A stretch of 64,000 nt of DNA. Source: Paenibacillus mendelii. GTDB lineage: Bacteria; Bacillota; Bacilli; Paenibacillales; Paenibacillaceae. The notes beneath the pieces were generated by a model. The model made no database searches. It was not told the origin of the DNA and was given only the letters and a program-made list of their open reading frames with translations. The DNA is taken from positions 1 through 64,000 of the forward strand of contig NZ_JANHOF010000011.1 of the NCBI RefSeq assembly GCF_024498075.1. The letters run 5' to 3'. The translations under genes and the position numbers were made by a program. The stretch's first letter is position 1. Every line of letters begins with the position of its first letter. Shown here piece by piece: positions 55,848 to 64,000 of this stretch.

Positions 55848-55884
55848 GGATGATTGTCTTGACTGCTGTAGGATCCCTTAAACA

Positions 55885-55917
55885 AAAAACGCCGCAGCCG
55901 GTTGAACCGGTGCGGCG
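55885..55917 (-). terminator. Terminator between convergent genes
   Basis: CGCCGCA and TGCGGCG with inner CCGGTT/AACCGG form the stem. In the minus direction TTTTTTG follows, so it serves the small hypothetical gene; it may also serve the MerR gene. Confidence 0.75.
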
Positions 55918-55960
55918 ATCTTCATATGTAGCCGGAGCCTAGCTTGATGTGAATATCATA

Positions 55961-56203
55961 TTACGATTCGCAGTATACCGCATCACACATGCTTACGGAA
56001 CCACAGTAGAACAAGAAAGGCTGGACAAGCGCTTCACGTTTCTTGAAATACTGTTCGTACTGGAGCTTGGCCATTTCATCCTCCGGGTAGCGCTTCAAAT
56101 AGATTTCCATTTCGGCTAATGTATCATCGATTTCCTGCAGAAGATCAAATCTATGATAGACACCCTCTGGCTGGGTGATCCAATGTTGTTTCAGGTCGTT
56201 CAT
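55961..56203 (-). CDS. Small hypothetical protein with C-terminal cysteines
   Basis: 80 aa, mostly acidic and helical (LLQEIDDTLAEMEIYLKRYP), ending FYCGSVSMCDAVYCES with three Cys. The start at 56203 has AGGAGG 11 nt upstream; a longer frame to 56272 lacks a site. A T-tailed terminator follows. It is probably a cytoplasmic protein; the Cys cluster could be redox or metal related. The family is not recognised. Confidence 0.6.
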   Translation of the reverse strand: MNDLKQHWITQPEGVYHRFDLLQEIDDTLAEMEIYLKRYPEDEMAKLQYEQYFKKREALVQPFLFYCGSVSMCDAVYCES

Positions 56204-56316
56204 CTTGTATATTGCCTCCTGATCATTAATATGGTGGCAGCCGCCTTCTACTATTACCACATGAAGACACATTCAAAACGCATATCCGCTATATCGAATG
56301 TTTTCTTCCCACAGCA

Positions 56317-57282
56317 TCAAGAAGGATAACCTACCGCCCGATCCCGGTCAAACCCGTACTTAAGCAGCTTCGTGGCATCAACCCATACGTCGGAAGAGGA
56401 GGAGTTCAGGATGACCGCGATATAGCTCTTGCCCCCACGCTTCGCAGAAGCCACCAGACAGTATCCGGCCGCGCTGGTATAACCTGTTTTCATTCCGTTC
56501 GCCCCATCAAAATAATAACCGCTCGCCGGCTGAAGCAGCTTATTGCGATTGACGAAAGTCGGCCCCATAGTCGTCGTCGCCGTTTTTACCGTATGCTCAC
56601 TCTCGCTTACGATGTCGCGCAGCAGCTTATTCTGTCTGGCTTTACGGGCAATTAAAGCGAGATCGCCCGCCGTCGTATAATGATCGAGATCGTGAAGCCC
56701 ATGCGGATTGACAAAATGAGACTCCATCGCGCCTAGCTCTTCGGCCCGTTTATTCATCATATCCGCGAACGTCTCGAGCCCTTCCTCCATCGTCATCTGT
56801 TTACCCGTCTCCACAGCCGCCGTGTACCGAGCGATTGTCCTGGCAGCATCGTTGCCGGACGGCAGCATCATGGCCGCGATAAGATCGCGTAAGGAGAGCT
56901 GCTGCCCTTTATAAAGCCCTGCCGTGCTTTCGCCCTTGCTAGGCAGCAGCGCTTCGTCACCCACGGTAACGATTGCATCCGGATCTCCCTTCTCCAATGC
57001 AATTAATGCCGTTAACAACTTAGTCGTGCTGGCTGGATATAGACGTTTATGTTCATTCTTCCCGTATAGTAGTTGGCCTGTGCGCTCATCCATTAACACT
57101 GCTGCTTCCCCCTGCAGCGTTCCGACAGATGGCGTGTCATTCTTCATTACAGCATCCGACAGCTTCGCCCAGACGCGCGGCGCCTTCGCCTGTAAGCTGC
57201 TCCACTCCGTTATGACTGTAACTGCTGTGATTGCAACGACCATCGTCATTGCCGTTTTTTTCAACATAGCGAGTCGAAGCAC
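56317..57282 (-). CDS. D-alanyl-D-alanine carboxypeptidase (peptidase S11)
   Basis: 321 aa. An N-terminal hydrophobic signal or anchor is followed by the three penicillin-binding motifs: STTK (Ser nucleophile), SGN and KTG in GMKTGYTSAAG. It lacks the C-terminal beta domain of DacA, so the length suits the DacF-like or short extracellular class. It trims the terminal D-Ala from peptidoglycan stem peptides outside the membrane. The start is GTG at 57282 with AAAGGAG 9 nt upstream. It is preceded on the same strand by a VanRS-like two-component system, which could control it, though about 200 bases separate them. Confidence 0.9.
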   Translation of the reverse strand: MLRLAMLKKTAMTMVVAITAVTVITEWSSLQAKAPRVWAKLSDAVMKNDTPSVGTLQGEAAVLMDERTGQLLYGKNEHKRLYPASTTKLLTALIALEKGDPDAIVTVGDEALLPSKGESTAGLYKGQQLSLRDLIAAMMLPSGNDAARTIARYTAAVETGKQMTMEEGLETFADMMNKRAEELGAMESHFVNPHGLHDLDHYTTAGDLALIARKARQNKLLRDIVSESEHTVKTATTTMGPTFVNRNKLLQPASGYYFDGANGMKTGYTSAAGYCLVASAKRGGKSYIAVILNSSSSDVWVDATKLLKYGFDRDRAVGYPS

Positions 57283-57479
57283 TATGAGCAGCTCCTTTCA
57301 ATTCCGGTTCATCGTCATCGTTATATTCTCATTATGACCGCCGCCTCTTAATGATCCGATAAGAAAACATAACGAAACTATTACGATTTCCGAAACAAAA
57401 ATAACGACAGCCCCTCCCATGGCGAGAAAAGGCTGTCCTTGGCCTGTTATTTTCTCAATACTGTTGCAATCTTGGCAAG

Positions 57480-58580
57480 CTATTGTTTCCCTTGTACCTC
57501 TCGCATTCGAACGGTAAACGCGGTATGTTCGGGCGTGCTGGTCGCTGCGATCGTACCCCCATGAAGCTCCACGATCTGCTTGGCAATCGCCAGGCCAAGG
57601 CCCGATCCCCCCGTGTCCGTCGCCCGCGATTTCTCTACGCGATAGAATCGTTCAAATATATGCGGCAGTGCCGATTGTGGAATCGGTTCGCCGTAATTAA
57701 TAATATCGATGGTTACAATGCCATTCTCTCTATGTCCAGTGATGTCGAGATAGCGGCCGTCATACCCGTATTTGATCGCATTCGTCACCAAATTCTCGAA
57801 TACCCGCCTCAGCTTATTGCCATCTGCCATCACGGCCAGAAGCGGGTCACCCAGCTTCATCCTCAGCTCGATTCCCGCTTCCTCCATTTGAAGCCGGAAC
57901 TGCTCCGACATTTGGTAGAGCATTTCGACCAGGTTGATTTTTTCTTTATGAATTTTCATCTCGTTGTTGCGAAGCCTTGTATACTCAAACAAGTCCTGAA
58001 TTAATTGGCTCATTCGCTCGGACTCTTCATACGCAAGCGTCACATAATACCGAAGCTCCACCTCATCCCGGTACCGATCCTGCTCAATCAAGCCCAAGTA
58101 ACCGGTAATGGACGTAAGCGGCGTACGTAAATCATGCGACACGTTCGTAATGAGCTCGTTCTTCGTCTGTTCGGCTCGCCGTTCTTCCGCAAGCGAGGTA
58201 TTCAACTGATCGACGAACCGGTTAATATTGGCGGCCATATTCCCCCACTCGCCAATAGGCTCGACCGGAACCTTATGGTTGAAGTCGCCTGCGGCAATCC
58301 GCCGGACGTTCTCGGCGATCTGCAGGAGATAATTCTCGGAGCGAATCCGTTTATCCCGCGAGAAGAAGAAGATCAAGGCGACAACAAACACGGGAATACC
58401 TGTTACAACATACATGTTCGGGTATCCGATATTCCGATTGATGAACACCAGCAGCCTGCTGAGACTCACTTGGTATAAGTCGGTGAAGATCAGAAAGCGG
58501 CCGATCACGACGAACAAGAACAGCACGAAGATCGTCCCGACAATACTCCAGAATAGCGGGATCATCCACCTAAGCTTCAA
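57480..58580 (-). CDS. Sensor histidine kinase, VanS-like
   Basis: 366 aa. Two membrane helices (about 8-28 and 56-74) enclose a short extracellular loop. HAMP follows, then HisKA with NVSHDLRTPLTSITGY (phosphorylated His), and HATPase with N (NLVTNAIKYG), G1 and GGSGLGLAIAKQIV. It phosphorylates the response regulator encoded just before it, whose gene it overlaps by 11 bases. The short loop suggests sensing at or in the membrane. VanRS pairs controlling cell-envelope genes share this layout. Confidence 0.92.
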   Translation of the reverse strand: MKLRWMIPLFWSIVGTIFVLFLFVVIGRFLIFTDLYQVSLSRLLVFINRNIGYPNMYVVTGIPVFVVALIFFFSRDKRIRSENYLLQIAENVRRIAAGDFNHKVPVEPIGEWGNMAANINRFVDQLNTSLAEERRAEQTKNELITNVSHDLRTPLTSITGYLGLIEQDRYRDEVELRYYVTLAYEESERMSQLIQDLFEYTRLRNNEMKIHKEKINLVEMLYQMSEQFRLQMEEAGIELRMKLGDPLLAVMADGNKLRRVFENLVTNAIKYGYDGRYLDITGHRENGIVTIDIINYGEPIPQSALPHIFERFYRVEKSRATDTGGSGLGLAIAKQIVELHGGTIAATSTPEHTAFTVRMREVQGKQ

Positions 58581-59265
58581 TTTTGTAGCCGACCCCCCAA
58601 ACGGTATGTATGATCTTCTCGCCGTCCATTTCCTTCACCAGCTTCTCGCGAAGCCGGCTCATATGAACCGTGACGGAATTGTTGGAGTCGTAATATTTCT
58701 CTTTCCAAATCATCTCGAAGATATCCTCCGAATTAAACACCCTGCCCGGATGACTGGCAAGCAGATGCAGGATGCCGAATTCGATCGGGGTCAGCTTGAT
58801 CGGACGCCCTTCAAACATGACCGTGTGCGTCTGTTTATTAATTTCGAGCGATTGAATCCGTATTAGGTTATCCGGCTGGGTCTGCTGCGGCTGTCCGTTG
58901 AAATAGGTACGGCGCAGCAGCGATTTCACCCGGGCGATAAGCTCAAGCGGGTTGAACGGCTTGACCATATAGTCGTCCGCACCGGTCATCAGGCCCGTAA
59001 TCTTATCCATATCGCCATCTTTGGCGCTTATCATCAGAATTGGCGTTGTTTTGGTTTCGCGGATTTTCATACAGACGCTAAGTCCGTCCAGCCCGGGCAT
59101 CATAATATCCAGTATGACGAGATCAATCTTGTCATCCTTCATGAATTCTAAGGCAGACAGTCCATCTCCGGCTTTACTGACGGTATAGCCTTCATTGCTC
59201 AAGTAGATTTCAATGAGCTGAGCGATCTTCGGATCGTCATCGACGATCAGGATATGACGATTCAT
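58570..59265 (-). CDS. OmpR/PhoB-family response regulator, VanR-like
   Basis: 231 aa. The receiver domain has DDD near the start, phospho-acceptor Asp in LVILDIMMPG, and K in MVKPF. The C-terminal winged helix has VTVHMSRLREKL and VWGVGYK. The start at 59265 has AAAGGA 8 nt upstream. Its gene overlaps the sensor kinase gene, so the pair is co-translated. Targets are not visible; the carboxypeptidase gene downstream is a candidate. Confidence 0.93.
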   Translation of the reverse strand: MNRHILIVDDDPKIAQLIEIYLSNEGYTVSKAGDGLSALEFMKDDKIDLVILDIMMPGLDGLSVCMKIRETKTTPILMISAKDGDMDKITGLMTGADDYMVKPFNPLELIARVKSLLRRTYFNGQPQQTQPDNLIRIQSLEINKQTHTVMFEGRPIKLTPIEFGILHLLASHPGRVFNSEDIFEMIWKEKYYDSNNSVTVHMSRLREKLVKEMDGEKIIHTVWGVGYKIEA

Positions 59266-59353
59266 GTCTATCATCCTTTATCATTAATCTTGTTCAATGC
59301 ATGTCCTCTTGTAAGACGAGTGTTCGCGCCAAAGAGTTTCATGACAAGTAATA

Positions 59354-59381
59354 GCTCCCCCGGATCTGATCCAGGGGAGTT
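59354..59381 (-). terminator. Terminator of the ABC exporter gene
   Basis: CTCCCCCGGATC and GATCCAGGGGAG pair with one mismatch around a short loop, just after the exporter stop. Only a weak T run follows on the minus strand. Confidence 0.55.
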
Positions 59382-59385
59382 GATA

Positions 59386-61212
59386 TTAGCGGGTTCTGGA
59401 GGCGTCCAGCAGTTCGGCCGTTATAGAATCGACGGTTCCATATTCATTGAGCTGCAGCTGCTGAGTCGCAAATTCCCGGTACAGCTTGTGCTTGGCGAGT
59501 AATTCTTGATGCGTGCCGCTGCCGGTGATGGTTCCCTTCTCGATGAACAGGATCTGGTCTGCATCTACGACAGTCGATAACCGATGGGCAATAACGAGCG
59601 TCGTCCGGCCGTTCATTAAGTTCTTCAGCGCTTCTTGGACCACGACCTCCGATTTACTGTCCAGACTGGATGTCGCTTCGTCCAGCATGAGGATCTTCGG
59701 ATCACGCAGCAGCGCTCTGGCAATCGCGATTCGCTGACGCTGTCCGCCGGATAGCTTAATACCGCGCTCCCCGACTTCCGTGTCGTACCCTTCCGGCAGC
59801 TCGCGTATGAAGGTATCCACATAGGCCATTGCAGCCGCATGCTCCAACTCCTCATCGGTAACATCCCCATCCACTCCGTAACAGATGTTATACCGGATCG
59901 ATCCCGCAATAAGCGGACTTTCCTGCGAGACATAACCGAACTGGCTTCGCCATGATTGCAGGGAGAAGGTTTCAATTGCCGTCTCGCCCAGCTGGATCGT
60001 CCCGTCTGTCGGTATATAATAGCGTTCTAATAGCGAGAACAAGGTTGTCTTGCCGCCTCCGCTTGGTCCTACGATCGCCGTCACCGTTCCCGGTTCGACT
60101 CTGAAGCTCACATCACGGAGAATCGGTTCGCCATTCTTGTAGGCAAAGCCCAAGTGTTCGACGACAATGGGCAGGTTCGACCGTTCGACGGATTTCCCCG
60201 AATGGTGATCCTCTTCGTCGGCATCGAGCATGTCGATGATTCGTTCCGTTGCGCCGATCGCTTTTTGAAATTGGGTGAAGAATGTCGTAATTTGGCTCAT
60301 GGGCATTACGATCTGGATCAAGTATAGAATAAATGCGACCAGCTCGCCAGCAGTCAATGCTCCGGATGATACCCGCATGCCGCCATATCCGACAATTACA
60401 ACCAGCAGCATCATCATGACGAGAAACATGAGCGGCGCAATAATCGCTTGCACCTTCGCTTCCTTTAATCCAAAGCGGAATAGATTCATAATACCTGTCT
60501 TACCGTTCGTATACTCTCTGCTCTCGGCATTGGAGGATTTCACAAGGCGGATTTCGGATAAGACCTGGGTAAGCAGCGTTGTAAAAGAAGCGGTCTCATC
60601 CTGCAATCCCTTGGAAATCTTGAACATCTGCCGGCCCAGCGGAACAAGGAAGAGTGCAGCAAGCGGAATAACACCAAGCATAACAGCCGTCATCTTCCAA
60701 TCCAAGTATAACAGAACCGCGACAGATCCAATCACAGACAGGATACCCGTGAAGAAGCTGGTCATATGCTCGGCAATGAGCGACTTCACGACTCCTGTAT
60801 CATTGGTCATCCGGCTGATAGTTTCGCCTGTCCGATTATTATCATAATAAGTAACAGGCAATACAAGCAGCTTGCGCCACAGCCGATCCCGCAGTGCAGC
60901 AACAATCTGCTGACCGATTCGGTTCAGTAAATAGATGGACAGCCCGCTCGCGACAGTCTGAACGATGAAGATAATTGCGATACCGGCGATTTGACTGAAG
61001 CTCAGACTGCTAAGACTAAAGCCATCCACCAGGTTTTTCGTAAATAGCGGGATGACGAGTCCGATTAGGGTGGATGCCACGCTCATGATGATCGCGATGG
61101 TCAGAATCGGGATCGAAGGCTTGGTTTGACGAATCATACGAATGAATAGCCGCCAGTTTCCGGTAGATGGCCGCTCCTTTTGCTCGGGTAGGGCTTGAGA
61201 TGTATGCTCCAT
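59386..61212 (-). CDS. ABC multidrug/lipid exporter half-transporter, BmrA/MsbA-like
   Basis: 608 aa. A six-helix membrane domain occupies about 30-330. The ATPase domain has Walker [10 protein letters not shown], signature [16 protein letters not shown], Walker [13 protein letters not shown] and an IAHRLST switch His. It acts as a homodimer exporting hydrophobic drugs or lipids. AAAGGA lies 8 nt before the ATG. It lies upstream of the VanRS-like pair on the same strand, separated by a hairpin, so envelope-stress control is possible. Confidence 0.9.
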   Translation of the reverse strand: MEHTSQALPEQKERPSTGNWRLFIRMIRQTKPSIPILTIAIIMSVASTLIGLVIPLFTKNLVDGFSLSSLSFSQIAGIAIIFIVQTVASGLSIYLLNRIGQQIVAALRDRLWRKLLVLPVTYYDNNRTGETISRMTNDTGVVKSLIAEHMTSFFTGILSVIGSVAVLLYLDWKMTAVMLGVIPLAALFLVPLGRQMFKISKGLQDETASFTTLLTQVLSEIRLVKSSNAESREYTNGKTGIMNLFRFGLKEAKVQAIIAPLMFLVMMMLLVVIVGYGGMRVSSGALTAGELVAFILYLIQIVMPMSQITTFFTQFQKAIGATERIIDMLDADEEDHHSGKSVERSNLPIVVEHLGFAYKNGEPILRDVSFRVEPGTVTAIVGPSGGGKTTLFSLLERYYIPTDGTIQLGETAIETFSLQSWRSQFGYVSQESPLIAGSIRYNICYGVDGDVTDEELEHAAAMAYVDTFIRELPEGYDTEVGERGIKLSGGQRQRIAIARALLRDPKILMLDEATSSLDSKSEVVVQEALKNLMNGRTTLVIAHRLSTVVDADQILFIEKGTITGSGTHQELLAKHKLYREFATQQLQLNEYGTVDSITAELLDASRTR

Positions 61213-61447
61213 AAGTCCAGTCCTTTCTGCCTGCTTGCGGCATGAAGCTCAACGCATTTATTTCGAGTTATGAACATGCTGTAAGATTATGATACACGCA
61301 TTAGATAAACGGAATATAAACAGTTCATGAACGGGCATTGAACACAATGATCGTAACATCGGTCGTATGTATGACTAAAGTTCTGAATTGACATGCTTCA
61401 GCTGTCATGTCATGATGAGGTCAAAAACTGGGAAGGCGGCGTTAATA

Positions 61448-61828
61448 TTGGGAAATGAAGACCTGAAGCTGGCTGCTGTCACACCTATTCTGCGAATATT
61501 CGACGTAAACAAGGCCTTGGAGTTTTATATCGAATTTCTGGGCTTTGCTGTCGATTGGGAGCACAGATTCGAGGAAGGATTTCCTTTATACATGCAGGTG
61601 TCAAGCGGTGCTTGTGTGCTGCATTTGTCGGAACATCACGGAGATTGCTGCCCAGGCGGTGCGGTTCGCATCCAGGCGAATAATGTGCGGGCTTTTCATT
61701 CCTCCCTGCTTGCCAAGACCTATAAATTCGCAAGACCCGGCTTGGAACAAACGCCCTGGAATTCGCTTGAAGTACAAGTTGTTGATCCTTTTGGAAACAG
61801 GCTTGTATTCTATGAAGCGAGCGAATAA
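61448..61828 (+). CDS. Glyoxalase/bleomycin-resistance-family protein
   Basis: About 127 aa from a TTG at 61448, with GGAAGGCGG upstream; an earlier ATG gives an unusual extension. The fold signature is VTPILRIFDVNKALEFYIEF, then LHLSEHHGDCCPGG and a closing VVDPFGNRLVFYE. This pattern matches Ble-type antibiotic-binding proteins and related VOC enzymes; the SEHHGD segment is typical of the resistance-protein group. Whether it binds a drug or catalyses a reaction cannot be decided. Confidence 0.8.
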   Translation: MGNEDLKLAAVTPILRIFDVNKALEFYIEFLGFAVDWEHRFEEGFPLYMQVSSGACVLHLSEHHGDCCPGGAVRIQANNVRAFHSSLLAKTYKFARPGLEQTPWNSLEVQVVDPFGNRLVFYEASE

Positions 61829-61920
61829 GATCGGATGGATCGCCAAAGTCTTGTTATTAATGTCATGTATAGTTAATGATATTAAATTTAAGTGCATGTC
61901 TATTTATACGTCATCCGCAC

Positions 61921-62931
61921 TCATCTCATTCGCAGTGCAGGAATAATGTCCTCGAACAGCAGCCGCTTGGCGTATATAGCTTCACTCTTCCCTGTCGGTT
62001 CCTTGCGGATCGCAGCAACAAGCTCATAGGCTGGAATAACAAAGATATATTGTCCCCCATATCCTTTGGAGAAATAGAGGTCGACAACTCCGTTATGCTC
62101 CTTAGAGGAAATCCACCAATGGTAACCGTATTCTCCAAAGATCGGCGGTTCATAGTGAAGATAGCCTTTGTGGTGCATGACGGTTGAGTCTCTTACCCAT
62201 GCTTCGGGCACGATCTGCTCAGCGTTCCATCTTCCGCCCTGCAGGTACAGCAAACCGAACTTCGCCATATCTCGGGAAGCAAGATGCAGGCCGGCTCCGC
62301 CTTCATGAATGCCTGCTAAGCTATTCCAACGGGGTTTGCGGAATTCAAGCTTCCGAAACAGATGCTCGCTTGCATAATCGTAGACCGAAACTCCGGTTGC
62401 CTGATTAAGGATGGCCGAAAGTAAGTAAGAGCCGCCGGAATTATAGGTGAATGATTCTCCCGGATCATGTGCCATAGGCCGGTCAAGAACGAATTGCACT
62501 CCATCCTCAGCCCGTTTCATCGCCCAATAGGGTTTATCGAAGTCCGGCCAATCAAATCCGGGGGTCATCGTTAGCAGATGCTTGATGCGGATCGCTTTCT
62601 TCCGGGGATCCTTATCTTTATGTATTTGTTTGAAGTAGTCGGAAATCGGCTGTTCCAAATCGTCGATTTCTCCCCGTTTCAACGCAATGCCAATCAGCGC
62701 GGATAATATGCTTTTCGTGCACGAGTAGACAGCCCCTACACGATCATCCTGCCCATCATGCCATTCCCATGCAGGCGCGCCTTGCTGGATAAGGACAATA
62801 TCTCTAATTTTCCATTCTTGGTATTCGGAGATTCGCTCCTCGAGCCTTCTCCTATCTAGAGCAAGCTTGTCTGTGGTTGCTGATTCATCTTTCTTCCCTT
62901 GCCAATACAGGTCCACACTCGTTCGTGTCAT
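61921..62931 (-). CDS. Serine hydrolase, beta-lactamase/S12 family
   Basis: 336 aa, no signal peptide. Catalytic motifs are SCTK (SxxK), YNSG in place of YxN, and SKGYGGQY as the third box. It resembles EstB-type esterases or PBP4*-like hydrolases and is probably cytoplasmic. It is unlike the S12 domain of the exporter fusion, which has a signal and membrane helices. GAGGAGG precedes the ATG at 62931. Confidence 0.85.
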   Translation of the reverse strand: MTRTSVDLYWQGKKDESATTDKLALDRRRLEERISEYQEWKIRDIVLIQQGAPAWEWHDGQDDRVGAVYSCTKSILSALIGIALKRGEIDDLEQPISDYFKQIHKDKDPRKKAIRIKHLLTMTPGFDWPDFDKPYWAMKRAEDGVQFVLDRPMAHDPGESFTYNSGGSYLLSAILNQATGVSVYDYASEHLFRKLEFRKPRWNSLAGIHEGGAGLHLASRDMAKFGLLYLQGGRWNAEQIVPEAWVRDSTVMHHKGYLHYEPPIFGEYGYHWWISSKEHNGVVDLYFSKGYGGQYIFVIPAYELVAAIRKEPTGKSEAIYAKRLLFEDIIPALRMR

Positions 62932-62991
62932 ACGTCCGTACGCCTCCTCTCATCTTAGTATATCATTAACCATATCTAACCGGGGCATCCA

Positions 62992-63034
62992 GGCAGAAGG
63001 AGGAACCGCTCGCTGCGCGGTTCCTCCTTCTGCC
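62992..63034 (-). terminator. Strong hairpin after the dioxygenase gene
   Basis: Perfect 18-bp arms (62992-63009 and 63017-63034) enclose a 7-nt loop, just beyond the stop of the phytanoyl-CoA-dioxygenase-family gene. Confidence 0.85.
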
Positions 63035-63046
63035 AATCTATACTTA

Positions 63047-63868
63047 TTAACCGCGAGCCGGTTCGGACATCGTCTTCTTCAATTCAGCCGTTAACCCGGC
63101 CAGATGACCGTCGTTAGCCATCACCTGCTCCAGATGAACCATCCTGCGGGGTGACGCTGTATTCATCATCGTTTCGGAATAGTTCCGATCGATCCAGAAT
63201 CGGGCATGGCCGGCAATATAATCGCGCAGCTCCTGAAGATCCTCTTCCAGATAGCGCTGGCATAAATTCATGGTGAACATTCTCCGATTCGGTCCGCCAT
63301 TAAACGAAGCATGGAAGGTATTGTGATCGAATACCAGGATATCACCCGGCACCACGTCCAAGGTAACCGACGGCACCTCGCTGCCTTTGATGTCCCACAA
63401 TTCACTGCTTTTGCGCATTTTATCGGTCAAATCCTTACCGAATTGATCATCGAGCCGATGACTTCCCGGAATGACGCGCAGCGCCCCCGAAGCTCCATCC
63501 AGCTTATCCAGGTAGAACGCGATTTTGATATGTTTATACTTGTGATGATACCCATCGCGATGCCAGCCCGTCTCGCCTGTATAATAATTCCCGTCGCTGC
63601 CCATGTAGTTAAAGTCATCGCCTAACAGGGAGGCCCCAATACCTTCGATTCTCGGATCATCCAGCAGCGTATTCATTCGTGCCCGTTGATCGATGAATGG
63701 AACAATGCACGTTCGTTTCGTTCCATCATGCGGTGCAATATCCGTCTTCCCCGGGAAGGTCTGCGTAAATTCATCGGTGATCCAATCGATACTGTCACTA
63801 AGCAGCTGAGGTAATTTAATAAATCCGAAGGTTTCAAAGAAATCAATTTGGCCGGCAGTCAAGCTCAT
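63047..63868 (-). CDS. Phytanoyl-CoA dioxygenase (PhyH) family protein
   Basis: 273 aa Fe(II)/2-oxoglutarate oxygenase fold. The iron ligands are visible: HRD in GWHRDGYHHK, and a distal His in FDHNTFHASFNGG, followed by an Arg in NRRMF for 2-oxoglutarate. Family members hydroxylate small molecules or lipids. It is far from the NRPS cluster and on its own transcript. The ATG at 63868 follows AAGGAGA. Confidence 0.85.
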   Translation of the reverse strand: MSLTAGQIDFFETFGFIKLPQLLSDSIDWITDEFTQTFPGKTDIAPHDGTKRTCIVPFIDQRARMNTLLDDPRIEGIGASLLGDDFNYMGSDGNYYTGETGWHRDGYHHKYKHIKIAFYLDKLDGASGALRVIPGSHRLDDQFGKDLTDKMRKSSELWDIKGSEVPSVTLDVVPGDILVFDHNTFHASFNGGPNRRMFTMNLCQRYLEEDLQELRDYIAGHARFWIDRNYSETMMNTASPRRMVHLEQVMANDGHLAGLTAELKKTMSEPARG

Positions 63869-64000
63869 ATTTACATCTCCTTATTCATCGTTCTATGCTT
63901 TAGCATCTTGTTCTGCTCACAATGAAGAATGCTTCCTAATCAATGATGGTGCGGCTGGTTGGATCAAGAACTTGGCACGCCCCCTTTTAGATTTGAATTG
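63869..64000. other. Right-edge sequence with no gene
   Basis: The last 132 bases hold the upstream region of the dioxygenase gene. No open frame is supported. Confidence 0.4.

Noticed and set aside
1..64000. tRNA or rRNA genes
   Set aside because: No rRNA segments or tRNA cloverleaf with TTCGA-type T-loops were noticed on either strand; a tRNAscan run would settle it.

Overview
The window looks like chromosomal DNA of a Bacillales bacterium, most probably Paenibacillus or a close relative. The clues are strong AGGAGG-type ribosome binding sites with ATG, GTG and TTG starts, lipoprotein solute-binding proteins, a copper-amine-oxidase-like domain fused to a binding protein, YkuK, MsrAB and a Zur-boxed COG0523 GTPase. 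No search was run; all family calls come from motifs read in the translated sequence.

Left edge (1-1760): the tail of a gene with its terminator, then about 1.6 kb of decayed DNA with a broken zinc-ribbon gene and the 3' end of an IS3-family transposase.

Centre (1762-36429): a roughly 32 kb NRPS-PKS operon on the minus strand, bracketed by two related membrane desaturases. In transcription order it holds a Sfp-type phosphopantetheinyl transferase, a type II thioesterase, NRPS-1 (half C-A-T-C-A-T), a PKS with reductive release (KS-AT-ACP-R), NRPS-2 (C-A-T-E), an S12 serine peptidase fused to an ABC exporter, and NRPS-3 (C-A-T-E-C-A-T-C-A-T-C). The NRPS-2 adenylation code reads DLTKIGEVGK, the textbook Asn code. 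It lies behind a surfactin-like starter C domain and ahead of an E domain, so chain growth should begin with N-acyl-D-Asn. That cap, next to a ClbP/ZmaM-like peptidase joined to an exporter, is the signature of a prodrug antibiotic (compare colibactin, zwittermicin, xenocoumacin). Gene order does not match assembly order. The domains fit NRPS-2 -> NRPS-3 -> NRPS-1 -> PKS: acyl-D-Asn, an epimerised residue, a residue of unknown identity, Asp, two unassigned residues, one malonyl extension without ketoreduction, then NAD(P)H release. After D-Asn removal this gives a pentapeptide-derived 3-oxo-aldehyde or a product made from it. I do not recognise it as a known compound.

Cluster borders: a 110-bp segment of the same IS3 transposase lies on each side (1314-1423 and 37373-37482), in the same orientation and nearly identical. 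A glycoside hydrolase remnant and a truncated ATP-dependent DNA ligase lie at the right border. The cluster therefore looks like an acquired or IS-assembled island.

Right part (38.8-64 kb): ordinary accessory and housekeeping genes. They include a 42-aa P-loop microprotein, a solute-binding lipoprotein gene with an in-frame stop, YkuK, a hygromycin-kinase-like phosphotransferase, a secreted GH99/GH71-like protein, a His/Lys-rich secreted peptide, a COG0523 zinc GTPase with two Zur boxes, a Des-type lipid desaturase, a SurA-N-like lipid-anchored or secreted protein, MsrAB, a short UvrA paralogue divergent from a tandem MerR regulator, a D,D-carboxypeptidase next to a VanRS-like two-component system, an ABC multidrug exporter, a bleomycin-resistance-type protein, an S12 serine hydrolase and a phytanoyl-CoA-dioxygenase-family enzyme. 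Inverted repeats of the type GTTTACATA-n-TATGTAAAC recur in three of the gaps here.
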